Assembly: GCF_900103915.1 (NCBI RefSeq)
Contig: NZ_FNIG01000003.1
Location: 62,001-126,000 of the forward strand
Reading direction: 5' to 3'
Origin: Tenuibacillus multivorans
GTDB lineage: Bacteria; Bacillota; Bacilli; Bacillales; Alkalibacillaceae
Length of the DNA stretch: 64,000 nucleotides
A program made the translations under genes and the position numbers. The first letter of the stretch is position 1. Each line of letters opens with the position of its first letter. Of this stretch, positions 36,034 through 47,291 are shown one piece after another. The notes below the pieces were generated by a model. It searched no databases. It had not been told where the DNA came from and saw only the letters and a list, made by a program, of their open reading frames with translations.

Positions 36034-36306
36034 ATGTTAAAACAACTTATTCGGAGTCGTTTGTATTCATCATCACCAGAAGAAGTTGTGCAGTATGGCC
36101 GTAAATATGGAGTCCAAATATCTCGCGGGCAGGCTGAACGTTTATTAGCTTTTATAAAAAAAGAATCGATCGACCCATTCTCAGAGCGCGATCGATCCTT
36201 AACGTTTAAATACGTTGAAAAAACAATTGGACAAAAAGAAGCTCAACAAGCAGATCAATTGCTCAAACAACTAGCCAAGCAATACAATTTAGACCACTTA
36301 CTGTAA
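36034..36306 (+). CDS. yqfT: DUF2624 family protein (YqfT)
   Basis: A 90-residue soluble, mostly helical protein (MLKQLIRSRLYSSSPEEVVQYGRKYG...). It matches the DUF2624/YqfT family. GAGAGGAG lies before the ATG. It is divergent from yqfX and convergent with nfo, with only 7 bp between its stop and the end of nfo. Function unknown. Confidence 0.8.
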   Translation: MLKQLIRSRLYSSSPEEVVQYGRKYGVQISRGQAERLLAFIKKESIDPFSERDRSLTFKYVEKTIGQKEAQQADQLLKQLAKQYNLDHLL

Positions 36307-36313
36307 TCCCATA

Positions 36314-37210
36314 TTATTGTTCCATAATTTGTTCTTTTAATTCAGGAACAAATTCGCCACCTTTTAACATGTCAATTTCGAATTTATATGGCGGTTTTTT
36401 ATTCTTTTTATCCTCACCGACATACGGTGTTTCAAGTATTTTTGGTAAGTGCATTAAGTCAGGGTGATGGACAACACGGTGAATTGCATCAAAGCCAATA
36501 TGTCCAAATCCAATGTTTTGATGTCGGTCTTTATGAGCTCCGCGTTCATTTTTACTGTCATTAATATGGATGACTTTTAAGCGACCTAATCCAATAATAT
36601 CATCAAACTCTTTTAAAACACCGTCCAGATCATTTACAATGTCGTAGCCTGCGTCATGTACGTGACAGGTATCGAAACAAACTGATAAATGTTCATTATA
36701 TTTTACGCCATCGATAATCGCCGCAATTTCATCAAAGGTACGGCCACATTCCGAACCTTTACCTGCCATTGTTTCTAAAGCAATTTGAACATTTTGGTCC
36801 TTTTGTAAAATTTCATTTAATCCCTCAATAATTTTTGGAATGCCTTTTTCAGCACCTGCCCCAACATGTGACCCAGGGTGTAAAACGATCTGTTTTGCAC
36901 CCAACGCTTCAGTTCGCTCTATTTCTGATTGTAAAAAGTTTACACCGAGTTCAAAGGTCGCTGGTTTTTGTGTATTCCCAATATTGATAATATATGGTGC
37001 ATGAACGATGAACTCATCAATCCCATTTTCTTTCATATGTTCCTGGCCTTCTTCAATATTCAACTCCTCAGTCGCTTTTCTTCTCGTATTTTGCGGAGCG
37101 CCTGTATAAATCATAAACGTATTTGCTCCATATGAAACAGCTTCCTCGCTAGACGCCAACAGCATTTTCTTCCCACTCATCGAGACATGTGAACCAATCT
37201 TTAATGTCAT
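36314..37210 (-). CDS. nfo: Deoxyribonuclease IV (endonuclease IV)
   Basis: A zinc-dependent AP endonuclease for base-excision repair, 298 residues. TIM-barrel metal ligands are recognisable in [30 protein letters not shown] and [20 protein letters not shown]. It starts at 37210, sharing one base with the cshB stop (TAATG), so it is translationally coupled to cshB. B. subtilis yqfS-yqfR has the same order. It should protect germinating spores from abasic damage, by analogy. Confidence 0.95.
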   Translation of the reverse strand: MTLKIGSHVSMSGKKMLLASSEEAVSYGANTFMIYTGAPQNTRRKATEELNIEEGQEHMKENGIDEFIVHAPYIINIGNTQKPATFELGVNFLQSEIERTEALGAKQIVLHPGSHVGAGAEKGIPKIIEGLNEILQKDQNVQIALETMAGKGSECGRTFDEIAAIIDGVKYNEHLSVCFDTCHVHDAGYDIVNDLDGVLKEFDDIIGLGRLKVIHINDSKNERGAHKDRHQNIGFGHIGFDAIHRVVHHPDLMHLPKILETPYVGEDKKNKKPPYKFEIDMLKGGEFVPELKEQIMEQ

Positions 37211-38535
37211 TATGATTTTCTCCCCTTTTTGTACTTTCGTTTGAATTTGTCCTTCTTAAGTTGTTTTTTAATTTGTTCTTTTTCTTGTTTCATTTTCTTT
37301 TTGTAACCCGGCTTCACCTTTTTAGGCTTTCTTACCTTTTTCCAAGCCTCTTTTTCTAATTCATTTTCTTGTGCTTGACGTTTCCGTCGGTTATTCCATT
37401 CCTTAACAGGAGCCCACTCGCCCCTTTTGACATCGTAATTTTGGAATTCAATACCTGTCAGTTCGAGCTTCTCAATTAACGGCATGTCCTTTTCCTCATA
37501 AAAGCTGACTGCTGTTCCTTTATTACCAGCACGGGCTGTTCTTCCAACCCGGTGCGTATAAGTCTCAACATCGATCGGAAACTCTGCGTTAAATATATGA
37601 CTCACACCTGGAATATCAATCCCACGTGAGGCCAAATCAGTGGCAACAATATATTGATATTTTAAAGCACGTAAATCGTTTAGCATCCGTTTACGTTCCC
37701 TTGGCTTTAAACCACCATGAATGACACCTGCTTCTAAACCCTTCTTCAACAGTTCCTCTCTTAATTCATCTGCGTGCTCTTTTTTATTAACAAATATTAA
37801 GGCAATATAAGGATGAATTAATTTTGATGTTTCTACAATGAGATCCGCTAGTTCTCGATGTCTACGCGGTACTAATCGATGTTCCAAATTTATAGGATTT
37901 GATTGATCATCAATCACAATATGATTCGGGTTAACCAAGTACTTTTTAAGGAATGGCTGTAATTTTTTCGGAATAGTTGCAGAAAAAACTAATGTTTGAA
38001 CGTCCTCATACATACGGTAAAGAATCTGGTCAACCTCTGCAATCAATCCAAGGTCAATCAATAAATCAGCCTCATCGATCACAACGCTTGTAACAGAAGA
38101 AGGTTGGATGGCTTCTTCATTAATAAAATCTAAAATACGTCCTGGCGTTCCGACGACAACATGCGGCTGTTGATTAAACCGTTGTAATTCTCTTTCTTTA
38201 TCTGTACCTCCAATAACGAGTCGAGCGGTAAAGTCATGAGAGGCATATTCTTTCATCTTTTTTACTTCATGAAAAATTTGCATCGCTAACTCACGCGTTG
38301 GAGCAATAATCATTTTTTGAATTCGTTGTTCTTCTAAGTTCAATTGATTGATCATAGGAATTAAATAAGCGTGAGTTTTCCCTGTTCCAGTCTGGGATTG
38401 ACCGATAATATTTTCACCTCTTAGGGCTGATGGAATAACACGATGCTGGATCACAGTTGGTTGTTTAAAGTGTAATTGTTGAATAATATTTAACATTTCT
38501 TCACTTAGTTGATACGATTGAAAGTAATGATTCAT
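37210..38535 (-). CDS. cshB: DEAD-box RNA helicase
   Basis: A 441-residue DEAD-box helicase with Q motif (FKQPTVIQ), motif [10 protein letters not shown], motif Ib GTPGR, DEAD (VIDEADLL), SAT (FSATIP) and motif [12 protein letters not shown]. The C-terminal 70 residues are very basic ([19 protein letters not shown]), typical of CshB (YqfR), which unwinds RNA at low temperature and in RNA turnover. Operon with nfo. Confidence 0.94.
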   Translation of the reverse strand: MNHYFQSYQLSEEMLNIIQQLHFKQPTVIQHRVIPSALRGENIIGQSQTGTGKTHAYLIPMINQLNLEEQRIQKMIIAPTRELAMQIFHEVKKMKEYASHDFTARLVIGGTDKERELQRFNQQPHVVVGTPGRILDFINEEAIQPSSVTSVVIDEADLLIDLGLIAEVDQILYRMYEDVQTLVFSATIPKKLQPFLKKYLVNPNHIVIDDQSNPINLEHRLVPRRHRELADLIVETSKLIHPYIALIFVNKKEHADELREELLKKGLEAGVIHGGLKPRERKRMLNDLRALKYQYIVATDLASRGIDIPGVSHIFNAEFPIDVETYTHRVGRTARAGNKGTAVSFYEEKDMPLIEKLELTGIEFQNYDVKRGEWAPVKEWNNRRKRQAQENELEKEAWKKVRKPKKVKPGYKKKMKQEKEQIKKQLKKDKFKRKYKKGRKS

Positions 38536-38613
38536 ATGGACTCAATCTCCTTTTATGCCTAACATTTTTCATTATAAATGAGTCTTGAATGAATTGCTAC
38601 TATGATAAACATT

Positions 38614-38642
38614 TTGTCAATCATGGCTATAGGCTTTATAAT
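38614..38642 (+). promoter_or_regulatory. Promoter of ispH
   Basis: TTGTCA (38614-38619), 17-bp spacer, TATAAT (38637-38642); ispH starts 36 bp downstream. Confidence 0.8.
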
Positions 38643-38678
38643 ATATAGAGAGAGTATAAATGGGGAGGCCATTTTAAC

Positions 38679-39644
38679 ATGGAAGTTATTAAAATTGCTC
38701 CGAGGGGATATTGCTATGGTGTAGTCGACGCCATGGTTATCGCAAGCAATGCGGCAAAAGATCCTAATTTACCTAGACCTATTCATATTTTAGGTATGAT
38801 CGTTCACAATAGTCATGTAACTGATGCATTCGAAGATGAAGGCATAATTACATTGGACCAAAAAGGAAAAAGTAGACTTGAATTATTAAAAGATATTAAT
38901 GAAGGTACTGTTGTTTTCACGGCTCATGGCGTATCACCTGAAGTCAAGAAAATTGCTGAAGATAAAGGATTAACGGTTTTAGACGCAACATGTCCTGATG
39001 TAACACGTACACACGATTTAATTCGCGAGAAGGTAGCTGAAGGGTATGAAGTCGTGTATATCGGTAAGAAGGGGCATCCCGAACCAGAAGGAGCCGTAGG
39101 TGTAGCTCCGGATCATGTTCATTTAATTACAACTGAAGAAGATGCTAAAAAGCTTAATTTTGAAGATGATGCCAAAATAATTGTTACTAATCAAACGACA
39201 ATGAGTCAGTGGGATGTTTACGATGTTATGCTCAAAGTTCAGGAACTGTTCCCACAAACCGAAATGGTTCAAGAAATATGTATGGCTACTCAAGTACGAC
39301 AAGAAGCAGTCGCTGAACAGGCTAAAGATGCCGATCTAACATTAGTGGTTGGAGACCCAATGAGTAATAACTCTAACCGACTTGCGCAAGTCTCTAAACA
39401 AATCGCAAAAACAGAAGCATATCGTATTGCCAATGTTTCAGAAATTAATTTGGAATGGCTTGAGAATGTTGAAAAAGTTGCTGTTACAGCAGGAGCTTCA
39501 ACACCCACGCCGATTACTAAAGAAGTCATTAAATTCATTGAGAATTATGATTCTAAAGATGAGTCAACATGGCGTAAAGAAAGCCTTGTGACCAATAATA
39601 AAATCCTTCCAAAGGTTAAACCAAAGAAAAGGAAACAGGCATAA
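38679..39644 (+). CDS. ispH: 4-hydroxy-3-methylbut-2-enyl diphosphate reductase (LytB)
   Basis: Last step of the non-mevalonate pathway, reducing HMBPP to IPP and DMAPP with an Fe-S cluster. The three cluster cysteines are in RGYCYGVV (near the N-terminus), [11 protein letters not shown], and [13 protein letters not shown]. The proton-donor Glu is in [10 protein letters not shown]. The 321-residue product has a basic C-terminal tail ([10 protein letters not shown]). GGGGAGG precedes the ATG. Corresponds to B. subtilis yqfP. Confidence 0.97.
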   Translation: MEVIKIAPRGYCYGVVDAMVIASNAAKDPNLPRPIHILGMIVHNSHVTDAFEDEGIITLDQKGKSRLELLKDINEGTVVFTAHGVSPEVKKIAEDKGLTVLDATCPDVTRTHDLIREKVAEGYEVVYIGKKGHPEPEGAVGVAPDHVHLITTEEDAKKLNFEDDAKIIVTNQTTMSQWDVYDVMLKVQELFPQTEMVQEICMATQVRQEAVAEQAKDADLTLVVGDPMSNNSNRLAQVSKQIAKTEAYRIANVSEINLEWLENVEKVAVTAGASTPTPITKEVIKFIENYDSKDESTWRKESLVTNNKILPKVKPKKRKQA

Positions 39645-39645
39645 C

Positions 39646-39677
39646 AAAAAGGGCTGAAGCTAATCAGCCCTTTTTTT
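39646..39677. terminator. Bidirectional terminator between ispH and guaA
   Basis: AAAAAGGGCTGA pairs with TCAGCCCTTTTT around a 6-base loop. Confidence 0.93.
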
Positions 39678-41214
39678 ATTCCCATTCAATCGTTGATGGC
39701 GGTTTACTCGTTATATCATAAACGACGCGATTGACACCACTAACCTCATTGACGATTCGAGTTGAAATAGTTTCTAGAACATCAAATGGAATTCTAGCCC
39801 AATCAGAGGTCATACCATCAACAGACGTTACAGCACGTATCGCAATCGTGTGATCATACGTGCGTTTATCTCCCATCACGCCTACACTTTGAATGTTAGG
39901 TAGCACCGTAAAGTATTGCCAAACATCCTGTTCCAGTCCAGCTTGTTTAATTTCCTCACGTAGTATAGCATCTGATTCTCGAACAGTTTCAAGCTTGTCA
40001 TTCGTTACTTCTCCTAAAATACGAATAGCTAAGCCCGGACCTGGAAAAGGTTGACGCCAAACGATGTGTTTCGGAATTCCTAATTCTTCTCCTAATTTTC
40101 TTACCTCGTCTTTAAATAGAGTATTTAAAGGTTCGATTAATTTAAAATCCATATGCTCAGGTAATCCACCAACATTGTGATGCGATTTAATCGTTTGCGC
40201 TGTTTTAGTTCCACTTTCAATAATATCAGTATATAACGTTCCCTGAGCTAAATAATCAATATCCTGTAGTTTGGATGACTGGTCTTCAAAAACATAAATA
40301 AATTCGTTTCCGATTATTTTTCGCTTTTGTTCAGGATTGGTAACATCCTTTAATTTATTTAAGAATCGGTCTTGAGCATCTACCTTAATGACATTCATGT
40401 GGAAACCATCTTGAAACATCTTCATAACGTCATCGGCTTCATTTTTTCGGAGTAATCCATGGTCCACAAAAATACATGTTAGCTGATCACCAATAGCTTT
40501 ATGCAATAAAACAGCAACAACCGATGAGTCTACGCCACCGCTTAGAGCGCATAATACTTTACGATCTTGAACTTGTTCTCGGATTTTCTCAACTTCTAAG
40601 TCGATAAAGTTTTCCATCGTCCATTGGTTAGAACATTGACAAATATTATAGACAAAATTCTTTAATATTTCTTGACCATGCTCAGAATGATTAACCTCCG
40701 GGTGGAATTGTACACCGTAAAATTGACGCTTTTCATCACTGAACGCCGCTATCGAACATGAAGGATTGGTAGCATCAACTGTAAAGCCTTGCGGAGCCTG
40801 GTTGACATGATCGCCATGACTCATCCAAACCTGCTGATGATCTGGTAGAGCAGTAAATAGCGATGATGATGCTTCAACCTCAATGTCTGCTTTTCCGTAT
40901 TCTCTTTTTCCAGCGTTTTTAACTGAACCACCAAGATTGTAAGCCATTAACTGCATGCCATAGCAAATACCGAGAATAGGTATTCCTAGTTCATACACTT
41001 CTGGATCAATCGTATAGGCATCGTCACTATAAACACTATTAGGACCACCTGATAAAATAATACCGGATGGATTCATTTCTTTTATTTCCTCGGCGGTCAC
41101 ATCATTTGGATGCAGTTCACTAAATACGCCTAGCTCACGGATGCGTCTTGTAATCAGCTGATTATATTGGCTTCCATAATCTAATACAATAATTTTTTCA
41201 TCCATTGCGTTCAT
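39676..41214 (-). CDS. guaA: GMP synthase (glutamine-hydrolysing)
   Basis: It converts XMP to GMP. The 512-residue product has an N-terminal class I amidotransferase domain with nucleophile GICYGMQ and the His-Glu pair in [12 protein letters not shown], then the ATP-pyrophosphatase domain with SGGVDSSVV and the dimerisation domain ([12 protein letters not shown]). I start at ATG 41214, 6 bases after GAGGTG; ATG 41205 is 15 bases away. The leader carries a guanine riboswitch, so expression should fall when guanine is plentiful. guaB lies directly upstream. Confidence 0.97.
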   Translation of the reverse strand: MNAMDEKIIVLDYGSQYNQLITRRIRELGVFSELHPNDVTAEEIKEMNPSGIILSGGPNSVYSDDAYTIDPEVYELGIPILGICYGMQLMAYNLGGSVKNAGKREYGKADIEVEASSSLFTALPDHQQVWMSHGDHVNQAPQGFTVDATNPSCSIAAFSDEKRQFYGVQFHPEVNHSEHGQEILKNFVYNICQCSNQWTMENFIDLEVEKIREQVQDRKVLCALSGGVDSSVVAVLLHKAIGDQLTCIFVDHGLLRKNEADDVMKMFQDGFHMNVIKVDAQDRFLNKLKDVTNPEQKRKIIGNEFIYVFEDQSSKLQDIDYLAQGTLYTDIIESGTKTAQTIKSHHNVGGLPEHMDFKLIEPLNTLFKDEVRKLGEELGIPKHIVWRQPFPGPGLAIRILGEVTNDKLETVRESDAILREEIKQAGLEQDVWQYFTVLPNIQSVGVMGDKRTYDHTIAIRAVTSVDGMTSDWARIPFDVLETISTRIVNEVSGVNRVVYDITSKPPSTIEWE

Positions 41215-41242
41215 TCTATTCACCTCACAACGAACCCTTAAA

Positions 41243-41290
41243 CAAAAAACTAGAATTCCGCCTCTGGCTATAAAGGCAGAATTCTAGTTA
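41243..41290 (-). terminator. Riboswitch-controlled terminator before guaA
   Basis: On the minus strand CTAGAATTC pairs with GAATTCTAG, extended by GCCT/AGGC, and followed by TTTTTTG. It follows the guanine aptamer. Confidence 0.9.
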
Positions 41291-41301
41291 CTAAAATTCT
41301 A

Positions 41302-41373
41302 ACCTTCATAGTCAGGTTGTTTACGGCAACCCGGTAGAGACTCTCACCCCATATTGGTAAGTATATATGAAAG
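41302..41373 (-). promoter_or_regulatory. Guanine-type purine riboswitch aptamer upstream of guaA
   Basis: On the minus strand P1 pairs CTTTCATA with TATGAAGG. Within it are CAATATGGGGTGAGAG, TCTCTACCGGGTTGCCGTAAA and CAACCTGACTATG. The sequence GACTATG has C at the ligand-pairing position, which specifies guanine rather than adenine. Sequences 3' of P1 contain AGAATT, able to pair with the terminator stem, giving an off switch. Confidence 0.93.
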
Positions 41374-41406
41374 TATTCCGTTCTTTGAAAAGGGTTCGGT
41401 TATTAT

Positions 41407-42900
<1,494 letters not shown>

Positions 42901-42909
42901 TTAAATAAG

Positions 42910-42936
42910 ATTATCAACGAGACCGTATTATGTCAA
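42910..42936 (-). promoter_or_regulatory. Promoter candidate of guaB
   Basis: On the minus strand a perfect TTGACA (42931-42936) with GATAAT (42910-42915) 15 bp downstream. The spacing is short, but the -35 is exact. Confidence 0.55.
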
Positions 42937-42974
42937 CAAGACATCGATAAGTAAAAATTTTCAAAATATAAACA

Positions 42975-43160
42975 AAAGCGCAAGCGCCCGTTTAGCGACG
43001 TATGGACTGGACTGATCCGCAGGAGATAAAGGAACACGACGAGGCTACGAGTCGATGTTGACTTATCGTACGGAGCTGAGGGAAGTCTCACTAGTCGCTG
43101 GGTGTTTGCGGTCAATGGCAAACGCCACGTCCTGTGCGTCGCTGGACGTGGCTAACGTGT
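42975..43160. repeat. Structured intergenic repeat element (guaB-yqfO gap)
   Basis: This occupies most of the 345-bp gap between guaB and yqfO. It is more GC-rich than its surroundings and full of short hairpins: GCGC/GCGC at 42978, GTTTGC/GCAAAC at 43104-43123, and the perfect GCCACGTCC/GGACGTGGC at 43124-43152. The opening AAAAGCGCAAGCGCCCG resembles intergenic repeats scattered through Bacillaceae genomes. No coding capacity is evident. Identity as a repeat is from memory of the sequence type; only a possible fragment recurs in this window (62.65 kb). Confidence 0.6.
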
Positions 43161-43185
43161 AAGTTTATTTGTCCACATAAGTACT

Positions 43186-43220
43186 TAAAAAAATAAACCA
43201 GAACATCAATTCTGGTTTTT
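43186..43220 (-). terminator. Terminator of yqfO
   Basis: On the minus strand AACCAGAA pairs with TTCTGGTT around a 6-base loop, followed by TATTTTTTT. Confidence 0.85.
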
Positions 43221-44331
43221 AAAATACTTGAAAAGGCTCTGTTACAGTTTCTGACGAGACGATATCGACATCAAGTGATGTTGTCTTTTCTTGCAATATT
43301 TTAGCTAATTCTGTTTTCATAACTTTTTCGATATGATGACCTGGGTCAATCATAGGTAGACCTATCCCTAAAGCATCATGAGCGGTGTGATAATAAACAT
43401 CCCCTGTAATCAGCACATCAGCACCTTTAATTTTAGCTTGGTTGATGAATTTATTTCCGTCACCACCGATGATCGCAACTTTTTTTACTTTTTTGTTTGG
43501 ATCTCCGACTGCTCGTACAAATGGAACATTAAATGACTGTTTTACATGCTGACACAATTCTTTTAATGTAATCTTATTTTCTAATTCACCAATTCGACCT
43601 AATCCGTGTTTAGAACCGGTGATATTCTCCGGATAAACATCATAAGCCATTTCTTCATAAGGGTGTGCTTCTTCCGCTGCATGAATGACACGTTTTAATA
43701 AATGCTCTGGTGCAATGGTTTCCATCCGAACCTCTGATACTCTTTCTAACTCTCCCTGAGATCCAATATATGGATTCGTTCCAATGAGTGGTTTAAACGT
43801 ACCTGTTCCAGGTGTCATAAACGTGCAATGACTATAATCGCCAATATGACCAGCGCCAGCTTCAGACAACGCATCCCTTAATTCATTCTCATGTGTTTCT
43901 GGGGTAAATACGACGAGTTTGTATAGTTTCTCTTCACCGGTTTCCACTAAAACATCTGTAAGCTCAATCCCCAATTGGTTCATGAGCATATCGTTGACAC
44001 CACCAGATGTGATATCAAGGTTAGTATGCGCTGCATAAACAGAGATTTGATGTTGTAGGAGTTTCTGAATAATTCGACCTTTATCACTATTCAAATCAAT
44101 TGATTTTAAGGGTTTAAAAATTAATGGGTGATGAGCGATAATAAGATTAACGTTTTTCTTGATTGCTTCATCCACAACCTCTTCTAAAACGTCTAAAGCA
44201 ATCATCACCTTGTTAACCTTTGCATTCATACTACCAACATGTAAGCCAATTCTATCCCCTTCAAAGGCTAATTCAGGTGGTGCAAAATCCTCAAGTACTC
44301 GAATGACATCTTTAACCGTTGTTTGAGTCAT
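43219..44331 (-). CDS. yqfO: Nif3-like dinuclear metal centre protein (YqfO)
   Basis: A 370-residue protein of the NIF3/DUF34 family: two NIF3 halves with metal ligands in IAHHPLIFKP and the C-terminal DVYYHTAHDALG and DPGHHIEK, separated by an inserted PII/CutA-like domain (about residues 130-235). It forms a toroidal hexamer; biochemical role still debated. Start ATG 44331 has AGGAGGCGA upstream and overlaps trmK by 20 bp. Matches B. subtilis yqfO-yqfN order. Confidence 0.9.
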   Translation of the reverse strand: MTQTTVKDVIRVLEDFAPPELAFEGDRIGLHVGSMNAKVNKVMIALDVLEEVVDEAIKKNVNLIIAHHPLIFKPLKSIDLNSDKGRIIQKLLQHQISVYAAHTNLDITSGGVNDMLMNQLGIELTDVLVETGEEKLYKLVVFTPETHENELRDALSEAGAGHIGDYSHCTFMTPGTGTFKPLIGTNPYIGSQGELERVSEVRMETIAPEHLLKRVIHAAEEAHPYEEMAYDVYPENITGSKHGLGRIGELENKITLKELCQHVKQSFNVPFVRAVGDPNKKVKKVAIIGGDGNKFINQAKIKGADVLITGDVYYHTAHDALGIGLPMIDPGHHIEKVMKTELAKILQEKTTSLDVDIVSSETVTEPFQVF

Positions 44332-45025
44332 AATCGATCGCCTCCTCAATCCATTGCGTTTGTTTAATAAAGTAATTAAGCTTATCGTCGTCAACCGCTT
44401 TGGCGTTTTGCATTTGGTTAATAATCTTTTGTTTCTTGTTAAAGACATGGCCCCATTTTTCATAAAAGACTTCATTTCTGTTTCCTAGTAAAATCGGGCC
44501 AAGGTATAATTCCTTTTCCGAATATTGAACGGGTTCATCACTAGGCTCTAAAACGAGCACTTCATAAATGTAACCCTCGTCATTGATAATGTCTTCATGA
44601 ATAATTCGGTACTGGTGATCTACGGCAAATCGTCGAATTGAAAAAGCATCAATATTGGGCTGTAAGATTAATCGTTTAACACGTCCGAGTTTGTTTAATC
44701 CCTCTAATAAAATATGAGTGATTAAGGTTCCGCCCATCCCAGCGATAGTAATACAATCAACTTCATTTTCTTGTAATATAGCTAGTCCATCGCCTAATCG
44801 AACTTCAATTTGGTCTAGTAGCTGGTATTTTTCAACCTGGTTAACCGCTGCCTGATAAGGTCCTTCATTGACCTCACCAGCTATTGCATGAATGCTAGCT
44901 TGTTGCTTACATACATAGCAAGGTAAGTAAGCATGGTCTGAACCAATGTCGGCAAATTTATGTATGTCGTCAGGGATTTGGTCTGCCACTAGCTGCAACC
45001 GATTCGATAATATTAAGTCATTCAT
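44312..45025 (-). CDS. trmK: tRNA (adenine22-N1)-methyltransferase
   Basis: A 237-residue class I SAM methyltransferase that makes m1A22 in tRNA. Motif I is DIGSDHAYLP (about 28-37), with CITIAGMGGTLI later. The C-terminal part is a helical coiled coil. Corresponds to B. subtilis yqfN/trmK. ATG 45025 has AAGGAAG six bases upstream; the ATG at 45031 abuts it. Operon with yqfO. Confidence 0.92.
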   Translation of the reverse strand: MNDLILSNRLQLVADQIPDDIHKFADIGSDHAYLPCYVCKQQASIHAIAGEVNEGPYQAAVNQVEKYQLLDQIEVRLGDGLAILQENEVDCITIAGMGGTLITHILLEGLNKLGRVKRLILQPNIDAFSIRRFAVDHQYRIIHEDIINDEGYIYEVLVLEPSDEPVQYSEKELYLGPILLGNRNEVFYEKWGHVFNKKQKIINQMQNAKAVDDDKLNYFIKQTQWIEEAIDYDSNNG

Positions 45026-45048
45026 AAACATCTTCCTTATTTATAAAT

Positions 45049-45083
45049 AAAAAATCCAGAAACAACCTAAATTGCTCCTGGAC
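45049..45083 (-). terminator. Terminator of cccA
   Basis: On the minus strand TCCAGgAGCAA pairs with TTGTTtCTGGA (one mismatch) followed by TTTTTT. Confidence 0.85.
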
Positions 45084-45093
45084 TTATGTGACT

Positions 45094-45459
45094 TTACTCT
45101 TGGCCATTTAATAGCCATTCAGCGATAACTTCTGCTTCTTCGGCATTAGCATAATCGCCAGTCATAAGGTTACTACCTTCAACACCATTATTAATGATAT
45201 CAACAAGTTCATCCATTGAATACTTATCCTGTAAATTTGTTAAATCAGGAGCCGTACCTGTACCTGTTAAATCTCCGCCATGACACGATATACAGTTATT
45301 ATTCTCGACAAGCGACGCAGGATCCATAGTTGCCTCTTCACTTTCTCCTTCACCTTCAGCATGTTGCACCTGCGAAACGCCAACTCCTCCCATTATAATG
45401 ATCGCTAAAATACCTAGTACAGCAATTAATCCAAAAGGAATAACTGGATTCTTTTTCAT
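45094..45459 (-). CDS. cccA: Membrane-anchored cytochrome c-550
   Basis: A 121-residue c-type cytochrome: an N-terminal membrane anchor (about residues 8-28), an acidic linker, and a haem domain with CISCH and distal Met in SNLMTGDYA. It carries electrons on the outer face of the membrane. AAGGAGG is 10 bases before the ATG at 45459. In B. subtilis cccA also lies between yqfN and rpoD. Strongly acidic, which fits an extracellular domain. Confidence 0.93.
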   Translation of the reverse strand: MKKNPVIPFGLIAVLGILAIIIMGGVGVSQVQHAEGEGESEEATMDPASLVENNNCISCHGGDLTGTGTAPDLTNLQDKYSMDELVDIINNGVEGSNLMTGDYANAEEAEVIAEWLLNGQE

Positions 45460-45567
45460 GTCAATATGACCTCCTTCGTTGCCTATATGTATCAAACGTA
45501 TAATTTCCAAACTATAACCTATTTTACTCGAAATCCGTTTAAACTGAAAGAGAGAAATTGTGAATAT

Positions 45568-46110
45568 TTATATAACAATATAACTTACCATTAATAATAT
45601 AACGCCTATGATACCTGAAGCAATTAAATAGTATAATCGTTTCCAATAACCAAACATTAACCAAATAAAGCAATGAAGTAAGATGGTTAATTGTATAAAA
45701 AGGCTAGAATCGCTAACGGATTGAACAAATGCAAAAGTTCCCACTAACAATACTAAGAAAAATAATATAATAGGAAGATGTACATAAACGGTATTGGATT
45801 TTTTATAAACATAATAATGTATTCCTGTCAAAATGAGCATACCTAGCGTTATTAACATTTTGACATCAATTGACAAGTCATAAAATAAAATGACATAAAT
45901 AAAAACAGGAATCAAAAGCAACAGGAAGATTATATCTAATATTCGTCTTAAACTTCCACGTTGCTTTCGCTTGCTTTCTGTCTTTTCTGTAACCCCTTCA
46001 CCCTCTGTATATAACATAATTAGGAAATCACAGTATTCTGTCGGAAGGAGTTTAGATTGTTTCCAATATTTTATCTCGTCGAGAATTATTTCTTTTCTCT
46101 CATTTCCCAT
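45568..46110 (-). CDS. Uncharacterised membrane protein downstream of rpoD
   Basis: A 180-residue protein. The N-terminal 60 residues are soluble with YWKQSKLLPTEYCDFLIMLYT, then five or six hydrophobic helices cover residues 60-178. ATG 46110 has GGAG 7 bases upstream; a TTG at 46122 is less likely. It follows rpoD by 23 bp on the same strand and may be read through from it. I do not recognise a named family; the N-terminal motif looks like a small interaction domain found in some bacillus membrane proteins. Confidence 0.72.
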   Translation of the reverse strand: MGNERKEIILDEIKYWKQSKLLPTEYCDFLIMLYTEGEGVTEKTESKRKQRGSLRRILDIIFLLLLIPVFIYVILFYDLSIDVKMLITLGMLILTGIHYYVYKKSNTVYVHLPIILFFLVLLVGTFAFVQSVSDSSLFIQLTILLHCFIWLMFGYWKRLYYLIASGIIGVILLMVSYIVI

Positions 46111-46133
46111 TTTGTACTCCAACAGACCTTTAC

Positions 46134-47258
46134 TTATTCTAAGAAATCTTTAAGGCGTTTACTTCGGCTCGGATGTCTTAATTTACGTAGAGCTTTTGCT
46201 TCAATTTGACGAATACGCTCGCGGGTAACGCCAAAGACTTTACCCACTTCCTCAAGCGTTCTTGTTCTTCCATCGTCTAAACCAAAACGTAGACGTAATA
46301 CGTTCTCTTCACGGTCTGTTAATGTGTCTAAAACATCCTCGAGCTGTTCTTTTAAAAGTTCATAAGCAGCATGATCTGAAGGTGATTGTGCATCCTGATC
46401 CTCAATAAAGTCTCCAAGATGTGAATCATCTTCCTCCCCAATCGGAGTCTCCAATGAAACAGGTTCTTGTGCAATTTTCAGTATTTCTCGAACTTTATCC
46501 GGTGTTAAATCCATTTCTTCAGCAATTTCTTCTGGGGTTGGTTCACGACCAAAATCCTGTAGTAGTTGGCGTTGTACTCGAATTAATTTGTTAATTGTCT
46601 CAACCATATGCACGGGGATACGGATTGTTCTAGCTTGGTCCGCGATAGCACGTGTGATTGCTTGGCGTATCCACCACGTCGCATACGTACTAAATTTAAA
46701 TCCTTTACGGTAATCGAATTTTTCAACAGCTTTAATTAAGCCCATGTTACCTTCTTGGATTAAGTCAAGGAACAGCATACCTCTTCCAACATAACGCTTA
46801 GCAATACTTACGACTAGCCTTAGGTTTGCTTCTGCTAATTTTTGTTTAGCGATCTCATCGCCTTTTTCAATTCGTTCAGCTAATTCTATTTCATCATTAG
46901 CTGTTAACAGGTCAACACGGCCGATTTCTTTTAAATACATTCTAACAGGGTCATTAATTTTCACCCCTGGAGGTACACTCAAATCATTTAAATCAAACTC
47001 TTCCTCTTTTTCAATTTTTTGCATATTGGGGTCGTCATCATTTTCCCCAATTACATCAATTCCTTCATTAGCGAGAGTTTCATAAAAATCATCCATTTGT
47101 TCTGAATCTAATTCAAAATGTCCAAGCTTATCGGCTATTTCTTCATAGACAAGAACGCCTCGTTTTTTCCCAACCTCTAATAGCTGTTCTTTCGCTTGGT
47201 CCAACGTTAGATCCTGTTCTTCTAACTCTTGTTTTGGATCAACTGGCTTATTAGCCAT
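46134..47258 (-). CDS. rpoD: RNA polymerase primary sigma factor (SigA)
   Basis: The housekeeping sigma factor, 374 residues. Region 1.1 is the first 95 residues; region 2 has [21 protein letters not shown] and [20 protein letters not shown]; region 4 HTH is [29 protein letters not shown] precedes the ATG. It lies 33 bp after dnaG in the classical dnaG-rpoD arrangement, without rpsU upstream, which is at 61.4 kb here as in bacilli. Confidence 0.98.
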   Translation of the reverse strand: MANKPVDPKQELEEQDLTLDQAKEQLLEVGKKRGVLVYEEIADKLGHFELDSEQMDDFYETLANEGIDVIGENDDDPNMQKIEKEEEFDLNDLSVPPGVKINDPVRMYLKEIGRVDLLTANDEIELAERIEKGDEIAKQKLAEANLRLVVSIAKRYVGRGMLFLDLIQEGNMGLIKAVEKFDYRKGFKFSTYATWWIRQAITRAIADQARTIRIPVHMVETINKLIRVQRQLLQDFGREPTPEEIAEEMDLTPDKVREILKIAQEPVSLETPIGEEDDSHLGDFIEDQDAQSPSDHAAYELLKEQLEDVLDTLTDREENVLRLRFGLDDGRTRTLEEVGKVFGVTRERIRQIEAKALRKLRHPSRSKRLKDFLE

Positions 47259-47291
47259 CTATACCCCTCCTTCCAAACTGGTCGCTGTAAG

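Noticed and set aside
42933-43121. Short open reading frame on the minus strand in the guaB-yqfO gap
   Set aside because: It lies in the structured repeat, has no ribosome site, and its composition is not protein-like.
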